Notes: generated by a model from the sequence alone, not told the origin. Counted from the stretch's first letter, positions 43,978 to 52,503 are shown. The stretch is DNA of 64,000 nucleotides from Ascidiaceihabitans sp039975415 (GCF_039975415.1 NZ_JBDWHD010000010.1), one strand, 5' to 3'. Translations and numbers: made by a program.

Positions 43978-44003
43978 GGGCCCGTAATCCCGGGCCCTTT
44001 TTT
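43978..44003 (+). terminator. GC-rich hairpin with T-run on the plus strand, upstream of rpsM
   Basis: GGGCCCG-N6-CGGGCCC followed by TTTTTT on the plus strand has the form of an intrinsic terminator. However, no plus-strand gene enters it, because rpsM and adk are on the minus strand. It may stop antisense transcription or act as a leader hairpin of rpsM. Confidence 0.45.
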
Positions 44004-44165
44004 CACAACATAGGCCCGAAGCGAAAACGCCGTCGGGCCAAGCTGATCAGGTGATCTGTTTCAATGGAGCGACCATTAAAACTGTTTGATTCTCATTAGA
44101 GATAGCGGTGCTTATGAGTATTCTGATTTGGGGTCAAGTGTTGTGCGAAAGATACCTGCACGCTT

Positions 44166-44357
44166 TCACTCACAAGCATCAAATCTTGCAGGTCCATCTT
44201 CAATATACCGCCTCGATCCATCATCATCACAGAAGTCAATTTCAGCATTAAAGTCGCCAAGTTGCACACCAAGAACGAGTCCAGCGATAATACCAACTAC
44301 TCCCCCAAGGACTGCGCCGACCACGAAAACAGAAAACCTAAACAACGGGCTTACCAC
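44166..44357 (-). CDS. Possible small membrane protein between adk and rpsM
   Basis: A 63-codon frame starting GTG at 44357, six bases after adk, encodes a Gly-rich hydrophobic helix (VVGAVLGGVVGIIAGLVLGV) and an acidic tail. It is not a standard member of this operon and has no clear ribosome site. The strong membrane pattern makes it more than random, but I cannot assign a function. The stretch from 44004 to 44165 shows nothing else. Confidence 0.4.
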   Translation of the reverse strand: MVSPLFRFSVFVVGAVLGGVVGIIAGLVLGVQLGDFNAEIDFCDDDGSRRYIEDGPARFDACE

Positions 44358-44363
44358 TGCGTC

Positions 44364-45011
44364 TTAGCGATCCAGTACCTTCGCAATATCGCCTTGCACC
44401 GTTTCGATATCACCCAAACCATCAATTTTGGCCAGCAGGTCTTTGGCGTAGTAGTACCCCAACAGTGGTGACGTCTTTTTGTAGTACTCCATGAGGCGCG
44501 TTTTCAGGCTTTCCTCATTGTCGTCGGCGCGGCGTTGGAATTTACCTTCCGCTCCGCAATTGGTGCACTTGCCATCCGCGGGCTGTGGTTTGGTGTTGTC
44601 GTTGTAAACTTCCCCACAATCGCCACACGTTGAGCGAGCAGTGATCCGGTCAACCAGTGCTTCGTCGTCGACTTCCATCTCAATCACCGCATCAAGGTTT
44701 TCACCTTCATGTGTTAACAATTCTGTCAACGCATCAGCTTGAGCCAAAGTGCGAGGGAACCCATCAAAGATAAATCCGTCAGCTTTCACGGAGTTCAACT
44801 GCTCGCGGATCAGGCCAATCACGATCTCATCTGTCACCAACGCACCACGTGCCATGACATCTGCCACGATCATGCCCATCTCACTGCCACTGTCCTTGGC
44901 GGCGCGCAACATATCGCCGGTGCTCAGCTGCACCATGTTACGCGTTTCAACCAAATGACGCGCTTGCGTTCCTTTCCCAGCCCCGGGAGGCCCCAGCAGA
45001 ATAATGTTCAT
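44364..45011 (-). CDS. adk: Adenylate kinase
   Basis: This 215-residue enzyme interconverts ATP, ADP and AMP. The P-loop GPPGAGKGTQ is at residue 7, the NMP-binding FDGFPRTLAQ near 84, and the LID carries four Cys (CGDC and CTNC) that bind zinc, the long zinc-containing form. Its start overlaps the secY stop by four bases. Confidence 0.97.
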   Translation of the reverse strand: MNIILLGPPGAGKGTQARHLVETRNMVQLSTGDMLRAAKDSGSEMGMIVADVMARGALVTDEIVIGLIREQLNSVKADGFIFDGFPRTLAQADALTELLTHEGENLDAVIEMEVDDEALVDRITARSTCGDCGEVYNDNTKPQPADGKCTNCGAEGKFQRRADDNEESLKTRLMEYYKKTSPLLGYYYAKDLLAKIDGLGDIETVQGDIAKVLDR

Positions 45012-46369
45012 CGACGTACCGGGCTCCGTTTCTTGCGGGTTTTACTTTTGCCGCGCAGGTTCGATTTCTCAATCAGACCTTCGTACTGATGCGCCAGCAA
45101 ATGGCTTTGAACCTGTTGGATGGTGTCCATGGTGACAGACACCACGATCAAAACAGACGTCCCGCCAAAATAGAACGGAATAGCAAACTGACCGCGCAAA
45201 ATTTCCGGCAACAAACACACGGCAGCAAGATACGCAGAGCCAAGGACCAGAATACGGTTCGTCACATACTCAAGATATTCCGCTGTCTTTTTGCCGGGGC
45301 GAATGCCTGGCACGAAGCCGTTTTGGTTCTTCAGGTTGTCTGCGACTTCTTCCGGCTTGAACGACACATTGAAGGTGTAGAAGTAGGCAAAGAACACGAT
45401 CATCGCGACAAAGAACAGCAGGTACAGCGGCTGGCCGGGACCAAAGTTGGCCAATAACCAGGACATGATCGGGTTGGTCGAGTTGCCCGAGAACGTGCTG
45501 ATGGTGACAGGCAATAGCAACAATGACGATGCGAAGATCGCGGGGATAACACCGGCTGGGTTCACTTTGATCGGCAAGTGGCTAGACCCGCCGTCATAAA
45601 CCTTCATGCCGACTTGGCGGCGCGGATACTGAATATGCAGCTTGCGCAACGCCCGCTCCATGAAGACCACAAACATGATGGTCACAATCACCATCAAGAT
45701 GACGCCGATGATGATCGCGGGGCTGATCGCACCGGACCGACCAGAGGCGAAGAACTGCGCCAATGCGGCAGGCACTTCGGCGATGATGCCGACGAAGATG
45801 ATTAGGGAGATACCGTTGCCGATGCCGCGCGCTGTGATCTGTTCGCCCAGCCACATCAGGAACATTGTGCCGCCGACAAGAGTGATCAGACACGCCACGC
45901 GGAAATATAGGCCGCCCTCAGTGACCAAACCGCCGGATTCCAGTGATACCGCCAGACCGTAGGCCTGCAATGTGGCCAAAGCGACCGTGCCGTAGCGCGT
46001 ATACTGGTTGATCTTTTTGCGGCCCTGTTCGCCTTCTTTTTTCAGTTGTTCCAAAGAAGGGACCATAGAGGTCAGAAGCTGTACGATAATGGACGCAGAG
46101 ATATATGGCATAATACCAAGGGCAAAGATGCCCATCCGACCCAACGCGCCGCCCGTGAACATGGAAACCATACCGCCGATGCCTTGGCCTGCGTCCTCCA
46201 TGAACTGCTGCAAAGCGGCGCCATCGATGCCCGGCACCGGAATAAACGTGCCCAGGCGGTAAACGATCAGCAGACCCAGCGTAAACAGGATACGGTTGCG
46301 CAAATCCGTGGCTTTGCCCAATGCGGACCAGCTGGTGTTGGCGGCCATGTTCTCGACGGCAGATACCAT
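45008..46369 (-). CDS. secY: Preprotein translocase subunit SecY
   Basis: The 453-residue protein has ten membrane segments and family sequences RNRILFTLGLLIVYRLGTFI, PGIDG and FYTFNVSFKPEEVADNLKNQ with the cytoplasmic loops that bind SecA. It is the central pore of the Sec translocon. It lies 124 bases after rplO and overlaps adk. Confidence 0.97.
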   Translation of the reverse strand: MVSAVENMAANTSWSALGKATDLRNRILFTLGLLIVYRLGTFIPVPGIDGAALQQFMEDAGQGIGGMVSMFTGGALGRMGIFALGIMPYISASIIVQLLTSMVPSLEQLKKEGEQGRKKINQYTRYGTVALATLQAYGLAVSLESGGLVTEGGLYFRVACLITLVGGTMFLMWLGEQITARGIGNGISLIIFVGIIAEVPAALAQFFASGRSGAISPAIIIGVILMVIVTIMFVVFMERALRKLHIQYPRRQVGMKVYDGGSSHLPIKVNPAGVIPAIFASSLLLLPVTISTFSGNSTNPIMSWLLANFGPGQPLYLLFFVAMIVFFAYFYTFNVSFKPEEVADNLKNQNGFVPGIRPGKKTAEYLEYVTNRILVLGSAYLAAVCLLPEILRGQFAIPFYFGGTSVLIVVSVTMDTIQQVQSHLLAHQYEGLIEKSNLRGKSKTRKKRSPVRR

Positions 46370-46453
46370 AAGGTGGCTCTTTCTTTGGCTTATTTGGCAA
46401 AACGCCGCCCTGACCGTTTTCCGGTGGGCGGCGAATGGAAAACTCTAGCCAAT

Positions 46454-46477
46454 GTAGGCGGCACTTGGGCCGCCTAC
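46454..46477. repeat. Hairpin in the rplO-secY gap
   Basis: GTAGGCGG-N8-CCGCCTAC is a perfect 8-base-pair palindrome without a T-run, starting 16 bases after the rplO stop. It begins GTAGG, so it may be a diverged relative of the GTAAGG repeats. Confidence 0.5.
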
Positions 46478-46493
46478 AAGGGCGTTCAAGGGC

Positions 46494-46961
46494 TTACTCA
46501 GCCGCCGCTGCAGCAACAGTCAAAGAACCGCCTGCTTTTTCAACGGCTTCAATGGCAGATTTAGACGCGCCTGTGACGGTGATTGTCGCTTTGGCTGTCA
46601 ATTCGCCTTTGGCCAACACACGGATGCCGTCCAATTTGCGACGGACCAGACCGCTTTCGATCAAAGCGTCTTCTGTGACGGCTTTGGCGTCCAGTTTCTT
46701 GGCGTCGATGAATTTCTGGATAAGACCAAGGTTTACAACGGCATAGGCCTTGCGGTTGGGCTTGTTAAAGCCACGCTTTGGCAGACGTTGGTACAAAGGC
46801 ATCTGACCACCTTCGTAGCCATTGATCGCTACACCCGAACGGGATTTTTGACCTTTGATACCACGGCCACCCATCTTACCGGTGCCGGAACCGGGACCGC
46901 GACCAACGCGCTTGCGTGGTTTCGTTGCACCGGGATTGTCACGGAGTTCATTCAGTTTCAT
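46494..46961 (-). CDS. rplO: 50S ribosomal protein L15
   Basis: The 155-residue protein starts MKLNELRDNPGATKPRKRVG and contains GRGPGSGTGKMGGRGIKGQK, the L15 N-terminal signature. It is a late-assembling large-subunit protein. Normally it follows rpmD directly; here a gene of unknown function and a new promoter intervene. Confidence 0.97.
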   Translation of the reverse strand: MKLNELRDNPGATKPRKRVGRGPGSGTGKMGGRGIKGQKSRSGVAINGYEGGQMPLYQRLPKRGFNKPNRKAYAVVNLGLIQKFIDAKKLDAKAVTEDALIESGLVRRKLDGIRVLAKGELTAKATITVTGASKSAIEAVEKAGGSLTVAAAAAE

Positions 46962-47055
46962 GTCGCTTCTCCTTTTGCCGGAAATGACCCCCAGCGACGG
47001 GAGCGGTCAAACACGGCGTTACGATTCTATACGGGCAGAAACCGCCCACTGCGCG

Positions 47056-47084
47056 CGTATAGACGAGGAGTGGAGCGGGATCAA
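47056..47084 (-). promoter_or_regulatory. Promoter of rplO-secY-adk-alpha unit
   Basis: On the reverse strand TTGATC and TATACG are separated by exactly 17 bases, about 95 bases upstream of rplO. The same TATACG -10 box recurs before rpsJ and rpmC. Confidence 0.6.
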
Positions 47085-47170
47085 GCGCGGGATGCAAGCG
47101 GTGCGCCAATCGCGTTATTTGAAGCTGCCTCACTATCCAAACTTTCTGGCTGTTGGTCCGGTCTTTTTTC

Positions 47171-47914
47171 TTACGGGTCGCTGCTAAGAATTAGCTCCAT
47201 TTGTTGCGCCTGATGCAGTTGAAGCCCCGCTTTCTCGGAAACCGCTGCGATCCATTCAGAGACAAATGAAGAAATATCCGATGCGTTTTCGCTCAATAGT
47301 TTTGCTATTTCATCTCCGACGCGCAATTCGTCTTGAGTTGGACTTGGCAATTCATTCAAAATGGTTTCAAGCCTTTCCCCGTTGTCCCAAAACTGGAGCG
47401 CCGTTCCGAGAGGCCCAGCACCTAAAGTTTCTAATGGTCCGTACAAAAGGTACAGGATGGTGTCTGGGTCACGACCTGGGATCGCGTCTAAACACATCTT
47501 TGAGAGGCTTTGCCGTTGAGCTCCGAACCAATCTTGTAAGTGAGACAGTTGTTTCATGTCATTTTCATTCAGTTTGCTTGGGACCCAAGAATGCGCATGA
47601 TCGTTGAGGGTCAAGGATAGACCTTGAAATGAGTATTCGCTTGGGTTTCGATGGACCTCGCAATTGGCGAGAACCGTAGACGCGAAAACCTTATGTTCGA
47701 TGTCATCCTTTGGCGCTATGTCCAAAATCCAAGGTAAGGCCGCATACGTCGCGGGGTAGAGCGTGTCTTGGTGGTGCAAGCTTTCCCAAAACAGGTCATC
47801 TGCCACGTCGGTATCCCAAGCCTCTCGCAAAATGCGAAGCACGTCCTGTATGTCTTCAAGACCATACGCACTGTAAAGGCGGGACCAAATCGGATCTGAA
47901 AGCGGGATTTTCAT
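47171..47914 (-). CDS. Unknown protein inserted between rpmD and rplO
   Basis: I do not recognise a named family. The 247-residue protein starts MKIPLSDPIWSRLYSAYGLE and has a repeated Trp/Leu-rich helical pattern (DLFWESLHHQDTLYPATYAA); there is no signal peptide or membrane segment. It looks like a cytosolic helical-repeat protein. The start at 47914 lies six bases beyond a TCTAAT -10 box and has no ribosome site, which predicts a leaderless transcript. It lies between the rpmD terminator and the rplO promoter, so it is an independent unit within the ribosomal cluster. Confidence 0.8.
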   Translation of the reverse strand: MKIPLSDPIWSRLYSAYGLEDIQDVLRILREAWDTDVADDLFWESLHHQDTLYPATYAALPWILDIAPKDDIEHKVFASTVLANCEVHRNPSEYSFQGLSLTLNDHAHSWVPSKLNENDMKQLSHLQDWFGAQRQSLSKMCLDAIPGRDPDTILYLLYGPLETLGAGPLGTALQFWDNGERLETILNELPSPTQDELRVGDEIAKLLSENASDISSFVSEWIAAVSEKAGLQLHQAQQMELILSSDP

Positions 47915-47920
47915 TTTGGC

Positions 47921-47949
47921 ATTAGACAGCACGACCTTACTCTTCGCAA
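47921..47949 (-). promoter_or_regulatory. Promoter giving a leaderless transcript of the 247-residue protein
   Basis: TTGCGA and TCTAAT on the reverse strand are 17 bases apart, and the ATG begins six bases after the -10 box. Transcription would start at or next to the ATG. Confidence 0.55.
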
Positions 47950-47973
47950 GTTTTGATCCCTCGTTACAAAATG

Positions 47974-48004
47974 CAAAAACGCCCCGTGTCTCCACGAGGC
48001 GTTT
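47974..48004 (-). terminator. Rho-independent terminator after rpmD
   Basis: On the reverse strand AACGCCTCGTG pairs with CACGGGGCGTT (one G-T pair) around a four-base loop, followed by TTT. It ends the rpmC-to-rpmD block. Confidence 0.8.
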
Positions 48005-48016
48005 CTACAAACACGT

Positions 48017-48038
48017 GGTGCACCAAGGTGCACCTTAC
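48017..48038 (-). repeat. REP-like palindrome downstream of rpmD
   Basis: Reverse strand: GTAAGG, TGCACC, TT, GGTGCA, CC. It lies nine bases after the rpmD stop, before the terminator, and is identical to the copies at 48986 and 58644. Confidence 0.75.
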
Positions 48039-48047
48039 GGGCTGAAT

Positions 48048-48236
48048 TCAGCCTTTTTCTTCGATGATCTCAACCATGTGAGAGATCGAGTTCACCATGC
48101 CGCGCACGGAAGGTGTGTCTTCCAGCTCGCGTGTTTTGTGCATTTTGTTCAGGCCAAGACCGATCAATGTTGCACGCTGTTTTGCAGGGCGACGGATGGG
48201 CGAGCCCACCTGTTTGATGACGATTGTTTTAGCCAT
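48048..48236 (-). CDS. rpmD: 50S ribosomal protein L30
   Basis: This 62-residue protein, MAKTIVIKQVGSPIRRPAKQ and onward with LGLNKMHKTRELEDTPSVRG, is full-length L30. It lies three bases after rpsE and is the last gene before the terminator that splits the spc block. Confidence 0.96.
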   Translation of the reverse strand: MAKTIVIKQVGSPIRRPAKQRATLIGLGLNKMHKTRELEDTPSVRGMVNSISHMVEIIEEKG

Positions 48237-48239
48237 GGT

Positions 48240-48818
48240 TTAGGCCTCCTCAGTCGCAGCAGCTTCAGCTGCTGGCGCGTCGTCGCGCTTGGGCAGGATG
48301 TCAGCCACCTTTTTGCCGCGACGCTGAGCGACGGAGCGTGGGGAGGACTCTTTCTTGAGGCCGTCCATGGTGGCGCGGATCATGTTGTATGGGTTCTGTG
48401 AGCCGATGGACTTGGACACGACGTCCTTGATGCCCAGCATTTCGAACACAGCACGCATTGGACCACCGGCGATGATACCAGTACCTTCAGGCGCTGTCCG
48501 CATCACAACTTTACCGGCGCCGTGGCGGCCTTCCATGTCGTGGTGCAATGTGCGGCCTTCGCGCAGCTGAACGCGGATCATTTGGCGTTTGGCTTGCTCT
48601 GTGGCTTTGCGGATGGCCTCTGGGACCTCTTTCGCTTTACCTTTGCCAAAGCCAACGCGGCCTTTTTGGTCGCCAACAACCACGAGGGCTGCGAAGCCAA
48701 AGCGCTTACCACCTTTTACGGTTTTGGAGACGCGGTTGATCGCGACCAGGCGGTCTGCGAATTCCGGTGTTTCGTCACGGTCACGGCGCGGGCCGCGACG
48801 GTTTTCACGTTCTGCCAT
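48240..48818 (-). CDS. rpsE: 30S ribosomal protein S5
   Basis: The 192-residue protein contains the S5 signature GFAALVVVGDQKGRVGFGKG and the C-terminal GIKDVVSKSIGSQNPYNMIR. S5 shapes the mRNA entrance and affects accuracy. Start MAERENRRG at 48818 follows AAGGATG. The 196-base gap to rplR holds a doublet of REP-like palindromes. Confidence 0.96.
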   Translation of the reverse strand: MAERENRRGPRRDRDETPEFADRLVAINRVSKTVKGGKRFGFAALVVVGDQKGRVGFGKGKAKEVPEAIRKATEQAKRQMIRVQLREGRTLHHDMEGRHGAGKVVMRTAPEGTGIIAGGPMRAVFEMLGIKDVVSKSIGSQNPYNMIRATMDGLKKESSPRSVAQRRGKKVADILPKRDDAPAAEAAATEEA

Positions 48819-48947
48819 TGAGAACATCCTTTGATTGGTGGCGCTGCTTTTAGGCGGGCGCTCGTTTGGTCAATCCAAGTGGGCCAAAAGCCCCCGGATC
48901 ATCGAGGCGGAGGGGATCCCCGCCTGCGCTGTTGTTTTAGGGTGCGG

Positions 48948-49007
48948 GGCGTATCAAGATACGCCTTACGCTGGATCGTTTACGGGTAAGGTGCACCTTG
49001 GTGCACC
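48948..49007. repeat. Head-to-head REP-like doublet between rplR and rpsE
   Basis: A reverse copy at 48948-48969 (stem CGTATC/GATACG) and a forward copy at 48986-49007 (stem TGCACC/GGTGCA) face each other with their GTAAGG ends 16 bases apart. The first is identical to the copy in the ferredoxin gene. The doublet lies within the spc operon, seven bases beyond the rplR stop. Confidence 0.75.
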
Positions 49008-49014
49008 CCGCCGT

Positions 49015-49374
49015 TTAGATTTTCAGGCCGCCTTCGCGAGCTGCATCTGCAACTGCTTTGACTTTGCCGTGAAACAAGAAACCACCGCGATCGAAGTACG
49101 CTTCTTCAACGCCAGCTTTCTTCGCACGCTCGGCAATTGCCGCGCCCACTTTTGTTGCTGCTTCAACGTTGTTTTTACCAACCGAACCCAGACCTTTTTC
49201 CAATGTGGAGGCGGACGCAAGCGTCACGCCATTCACATCGTCGATCAACTGAGCGGAGATGTTTTTGTTCGAACGGTGAACGGAAAGACGCATGCGTCCT
49301 GCGTTCACTTTGCGGAGTTTGTTCCGAACGCGCATACGGCGCTTCAGAAACAGTGTTCTTTTGCTGTTTGCCAT
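49015..49374 (-). CDS. rplR: 50S ribosomal protein L18
   Basis: The 119-residue protein contains RVRNKLRKVNAGRMRLSVHR and ends AYFDRGGFLFHGKVKAVADA, typical L18, which binds 5S rRNA with L5. It follows rplF by 11 bases. Confidence 0.96.
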   Translation of the reverse strand: MANSKRTLFLKRRMRVRNKLRKVNAGRMRLSVHRSNKNISAQLIDDVNGVTLASASTLEKGLGSVGKNNVEAATKVGAAIAERAKKAGVEEAYFDRGGFLFHGKVKAVADAAREGGLKI

Positions 49375-49385
49375 CTGTGCGTTCC

Positions 49386-49919
49386 TTACTTCTTCTTGCC
49401 TTCTTTGCGGAAGACGAATTCGCCCTTGTAGCGGATACCTTTGCCTTTGTAGGGCTCTGGTTTACGCCATGCGCGAATGTTCGCAGCGACTTGACCCACA
49501 AGCTGGTCGTCGATGCCTTCCACAACGATTTCGGTCTGCTTTGGTGCCGTGACTGTCACGCCTTCGGGCGCGGTGTAGTCGACGTCATGGGACAGGCCGA
49601 GGTTCAGTTTCAATGTGTTGCCGTTCATTGTCGCACGATAACCAACACCTTGGATTTCAAGTTCTTTCTTGAAACCGTCGGTGACGCCGGTGACCAAGTT
49701 TGCAACCATAGTGCGGCTCATGCCCCACTGCTGGCGTGCGCGCTTGGATTTGCCGCGTGGTGTGACAGTGACCGCATCGTCTTCGATCACGATTGTCACA
49801 TCGTCCGTTGCCTTGAACGAACGTGTGCCTTTCGGACCTTTGACTTCGATCGTTTGGCCCGACATGGAGGCGGAAACGCCTGCAGGAAGAGCGACTGGTT
49901 TTTTACCAATACGAGACAT
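49386..49919 (-). CDS. rplF: 50S ribosomal protein L6
   Basis: The 177-residue protein has the two L6 repeats. It starts MSRIGKKPVALPAGVSASMS and the C-terminal signature AANIRAWRKPEPYKGKGIRY is complete. It lies near the factor-binding site of the large subunit. It follows rpsH by 12 bases. Confidence 0.97.
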   Translation of the reverse strand: MSRIGKKPVALPAGVSASMSGQTIEVKGPKGTRSFKATDDVTIVIEDDAVTVTPRGKSKRARQQWGMSRTMVANLVTGVTDGFKKELEIQGVGYRATMNGNTLKLNLGLSHDVDYTAPEGVTVTAPKQTEIVVEGIDDQLVGQVAANIRAWRKPEPYKGKGIRYKGEFVFRKEGKKK

Positions 49920-49931
49920 TGATGTATCTCC

Positions 49932-50324
49932 TTAGAATACGGTGCAGAGCACTTCGCCGCCAACATTGGCTGCACGTGCGCTTGCGTCCGACATCACACC
50001 CTTTGGGGTGGAGACAATCGACACACCAAGGCCCTGACGGACAACGGGAATGTCATTGACGCCCATGTAAACGCGCCGACCGGGTTTAGAGACCCGCTTC
50101 AGTTCGCGAATAACAGGTTCGCCCTCGTAATACTTCAGGCTGATTTCGATGGCCGGGTGGCCGTCTTTGCCTGTCGTTGCTTCGTAGCCGCGAATGTAGC
50201 CTTCGTCCGCCAGCACGTCCAACACCCATGCACGCAGTTTTGACGCTGGTGTTTCAACGGTGGACTTGCCGCGCAATTGGCTGTTCCGGATACGTGTGAG
50301 CATATCTGCGATAGGATCGTTCAT
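49932..50324 (-). CDS. rpsH: 30S ribosomal protein S8
   Basis: The 130-residue protein starts MNDPIADMLTRIRNSQLRGK and ends GVMSDASARAANVGGEVLCT, typical S8. In enterobacteria S8 regulates the spc operon at rplE; whether that applies here is unknown. It follows rpsN by 12 bases. Confidence 0.97.
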   Translation of the reverse strand: MNDPIADMLTRIRNSQLRGKSTVETPASKLRAWVLDVLADEGYIRGYEATTGKDGHPAIEISLKYYEGEPVIRELKRVSKPGRRVYMGVNDIPVVRQGLGVSIVSTPKGVMSDASARAANVGGEVLCTVF

Positions 50325-50336
50325 CTTATGCTCTCC

Positions 50337-50642
50337 TTACCAGCTTGACTTGACCATGCCGGGGATTTGACCGGCAGAGCCGAGATCCCGCAACGCGATC
50401 CGCGAAATTTTCAGTTTACGGTAGTACGCGTGCGGACGACCGGTGAGTTGGCAGCGGTTGTGCAAACGCACAGCAGAGCTGTTGCGCGGCAGTTTCGCCA
50501 AGGCCAAGGACGCGCGGAAACGCTCTTCCATTGGCTTTTCCTGGTCGCTGATGATTGCTTTCAGCTCGGCACGCTTTGCAGCATACTTTTTCACCAGCTT
50601 TTCGCGTTTTACTTCACGCGCGATCATTGATTTTTTAGCCAT
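50337..50642 (-). CDS. rpsN: 30S ribosomal protein S14 (zinc-free type)
   Basis: The 101-residue protein is the long form of S14. It lacks the C-x2-C pairs of the short zinc form and has RNSSAVRLHNRCQLTGRPHA and GQIPGMVKSSW at the end. It is part of the small-subunit head. Confidence 0.97.
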   Translation of the reverse strand: MAKKSMIAREVKREKLVKKYAAKRAELKAIISDQEKPMEERFRASLALAKLPRNSSAVRLHNRCQLTGRPHAYYRKLKISRIALRDLGSAGQIPGMVKSSW

Positions 50643-50658
50643 GTGCTATCCTTCCCGC

Positions 50659-51213
50659 TTACGAGTTGAAGGGCATGTTGAAAGCTTTCAACAGGCTCTT
50701 TGCTTCGTCGTCGGTCTTCGCCGTTGTGGCGATAACGATGTCCATGCCCCAGGTCTCATCCACTTTATCAAAGTCGATTTCCGGGAACACGATGTGCTCT
50801 TTCATGCCCATGGCATAGTTGCCACGACCATCAAAAGATTTGCCAGATACGCCGCGGAAGTCGCGGATACGAGGCATTGCAATCGTGATCAGACGATCAA
50901 GGAATTCATACATACGTGCGCCGCGCAGGGTCACTTTCGTGCCCAAAGGCATGTCTTCACGTACGCGGAAGCCCGCGATGGATTTTTTGGCGATGGTTGT
51001 CATGGCCTTCTGACCGGCAATTGCTGTCAGATCTTCCTGTGCTGATTTGGCTTTTTTGCTGTCGCGAACCGCTTCAGCGCCACACCCGATGTTCAGGACG
51101 ATTTTGTCCAGACGCGGGATCTGCATGTCGTTTTTGTAGCCAAATTCTTCTTTCATCGCCGGACGAATTGTATCCGTGTATACCGATTTCAGACGGGGTG
51201 TATAATCAGCCAT
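50659..51213 (-). CDS. rplE: 50S ribosomal protein L5
   Basis: The 184-residue protein contains IPRLDKIVLNIGCGAEAVRD and MKEHIVFPEIDFDKVDETWG, typical L5, which anchors 5S rRNA. Its start overlaps the rplX stop by one base. Confidence 0.97.
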   Translation of the reverse strand: MADYTPRLKSVYTDTIRPAMKEEFGYKNDMQIPRLDKIVLNIGCGAEAVRDSKKAKSAQEDLTAIAGQKAMTTIAKKSIAGFRVREDMPLGTKVTLRGARMYEFLDRLITIAMPRIRDFRGVSGKSFDGRGNYAMGMKEHIVFPEIDFDKVDETWGMDIVIATTAKTDDEAKSLLKAFNMPFNS

Positions 51214-51518
51214 TAGATAACGTCCCCTGTAGTCTTGGCGTAACGCACTTTGTTGTCACCATCCATTTTAAAGCCAACGCGTGTGGCTTTGCCGTTTGCA
51301 TCCAGCAACGCGAGGTTGCTGAGCGCGATTGGCATGGCTTTTGGAATACGGCCGCCTTGGGATTCCTGAGACTGACGTGTCGCGCGGATGGCGATGTTCA
51401 GACCCTCAACAACGGCTTTGCCCACTTTTGGATCAATGGAAGAGATTGTACCCTCTTTGCCCTTGTCCTTGCCGGTCAGCATGACGACCTTGTCGCCTTT
51501 TTTCAGCTTAGCAGCCAT
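51213..51518 (-). CDS. rplX: 50S ribosomal protein L24
   Basis: The 101-residue protein begins MAAKLKKGDKVVMLTGKDKG with the KOW motif and contains RATRQSQESQGGRIPKAMPI. L24 initiates large-subunit assembly. It follows rplN by one base. Confidence 0.97.
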   Translation of the reverse strand: MAAKLKKGDKVVMLTGKDKGKEGTISSIDPKVGKAVVEGLNIAIRATRQSQESQGGRIPKAMPIALSNLALLDANGKATRVGFKMDGDNKVRYAKTTGDVI

Positions 51519-51519
51519 A

Positions 51520-51888
51520 TCACAGCACCTCCGGAGCGAGGGAAATGATTTTCATGAAGTTTTTGGCGCGCAATTCGCGAACAACTGGCCCAAAGATACG
51601 AGTACCCATTGGTTCGTTGTTGTTGTTCAGAATAACTGCGGCGTTGCCGTCAAAGCGGATGGCTGTGCCATCATCGCGGCGAACTTCTTTTGCCGTGCGA
51701 ACGACAACGGCCTTACGGACGTCACCTTTCTTAACACGACCACGAGGAATGGCTTCCTTAACCGAGACGACAATGATGTCGCCTACGGATGCGTACTTAC
51801 GCTTGGAACCACCCAGAACCTTGATACACTGAACACGGCGTGCGCCGCTGTTGTCAGCTACCTCAAGGTTTGTCTGCATCTGGATCAT
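51520..51888 (-). CDS. rplN: 50S ribosomal protein L14
   Basis: The 122-residue protein starts MIQMQTNLEVADNSGARRVQ and contains AVVVRTAKEVRRDDGTAIRF, typical L14, which contributes to the intersubunit bridge. A 76-base gap separates it from rpsQ. Confidence 0.97.
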   Translation of the reverse strand: MIQMQTNLEVADNSGARRVQCIKVLGGSKRKYASVGDIIVVSVKEAIPRGRVKKGDVRKAVVVRTAKEVRRDDGTAIRFDGNAAVILNNNNEPMGTRIFGPVVRELRAKNFMKIISLAPEVL

Positions 51889-51964
51889 ATGGTTTCTCCC
51901 GACCTGTAGGGGGCGATGCGTGCCTGATCCCTAGGGTTTCGATTATACTGTTAGATCACGCAGC

Positions 51965-52195
51965 TTACGCTGTGATCACTTCCCAGCGTTTTGTCTTCGA
52001 CTTAGGCGCACATTCGATGATGCGGACTTGATCGCCAGTTTTGAAGGCATTCTGTTCATCGTGGGCCCGGTACTTTTTGGACTTACGGATGGTTTTCTTC
52101 AGAACAGGGTGCGTGAAACGACGTTCAACGGACACTGTTACTGTTTGGGCGTTGGCATCAGACGTCACTGTGCCGGTCAAAATACGCTTAGGCAT
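51965..52195 (-). CDS. rpsQ: 30S ribosomal protein S17
   Basis: This 76-residue protein starts MPKRILTGTVTSDANAQTVT and has the S17 OB-fold core with VLKKTIRKSKKYRAHDEQNA. It binds 16S rRNA early in assembly. It follows rpmC by 11 bases. Confidence 0.97.
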   Translation of the reverse strand: MPKRILTGTVTSDANAQTVTVSVERRFTHPVLKKTIRKSKKYRAHDEQNAFKTGDQVRIIECAPKSKTKRWEVITA

Positions 52196-52206
52196 AGGTG
52201 CAGTCC

Positions 52207-52410
52207 TTATTCAGCGGCCGCAGCAGCGGCTTTTTCGTTCAAAATTGTTTTGATGCGCGCAGCGTTACGACGGGCCGCACGAATTTGCGCTGGGTTTTCC
52301 AGTGCACCTGTGGCCGCTTGGAAGCGCAGGTTGAAGCTTGCTTTTTTCTCGTCTGCCAGCTTGTCACGCAGCTGGTCTGGCGTCATGTCACGCAGTTCTG
52401 AGGCATTCAT
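52207..52410 (-). CDS. rpmC: 50S ribosomal protein L29
   Basis: The 67-residue protein MNASELRDMTPDQLRDKLAD and onward is L29, located at the tunnel exit. I prefer the ATG at 52410, eight bases after AGGA, over the ATG at 52416 only two bases from it. Normally rpmC follows rplP directly; here it begins a separately promoted unit. Confidence 0.95.
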   Translation of the reverse strand: MNASELRDMTPDQLRDKLADEKKASFNLRFQAATGALENPAQIRAARRNAARIKTILNEKAAAAAAE

Positions 52411-52503
52411 TGCCATATTCCTTTTTCAACATCACCAGTTGGCCCCGTTCTGAGTAGTCGTCCGGGTGACCATGATTCTGGTGGAGGTCATGATAGATGG
52501 CTG

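Noticed and set aside
43219..44013. 264-codon plus-strand open frame
   Set aside because: It is antisense to rpsK and rpsM and is explained by the base composition of those genes.
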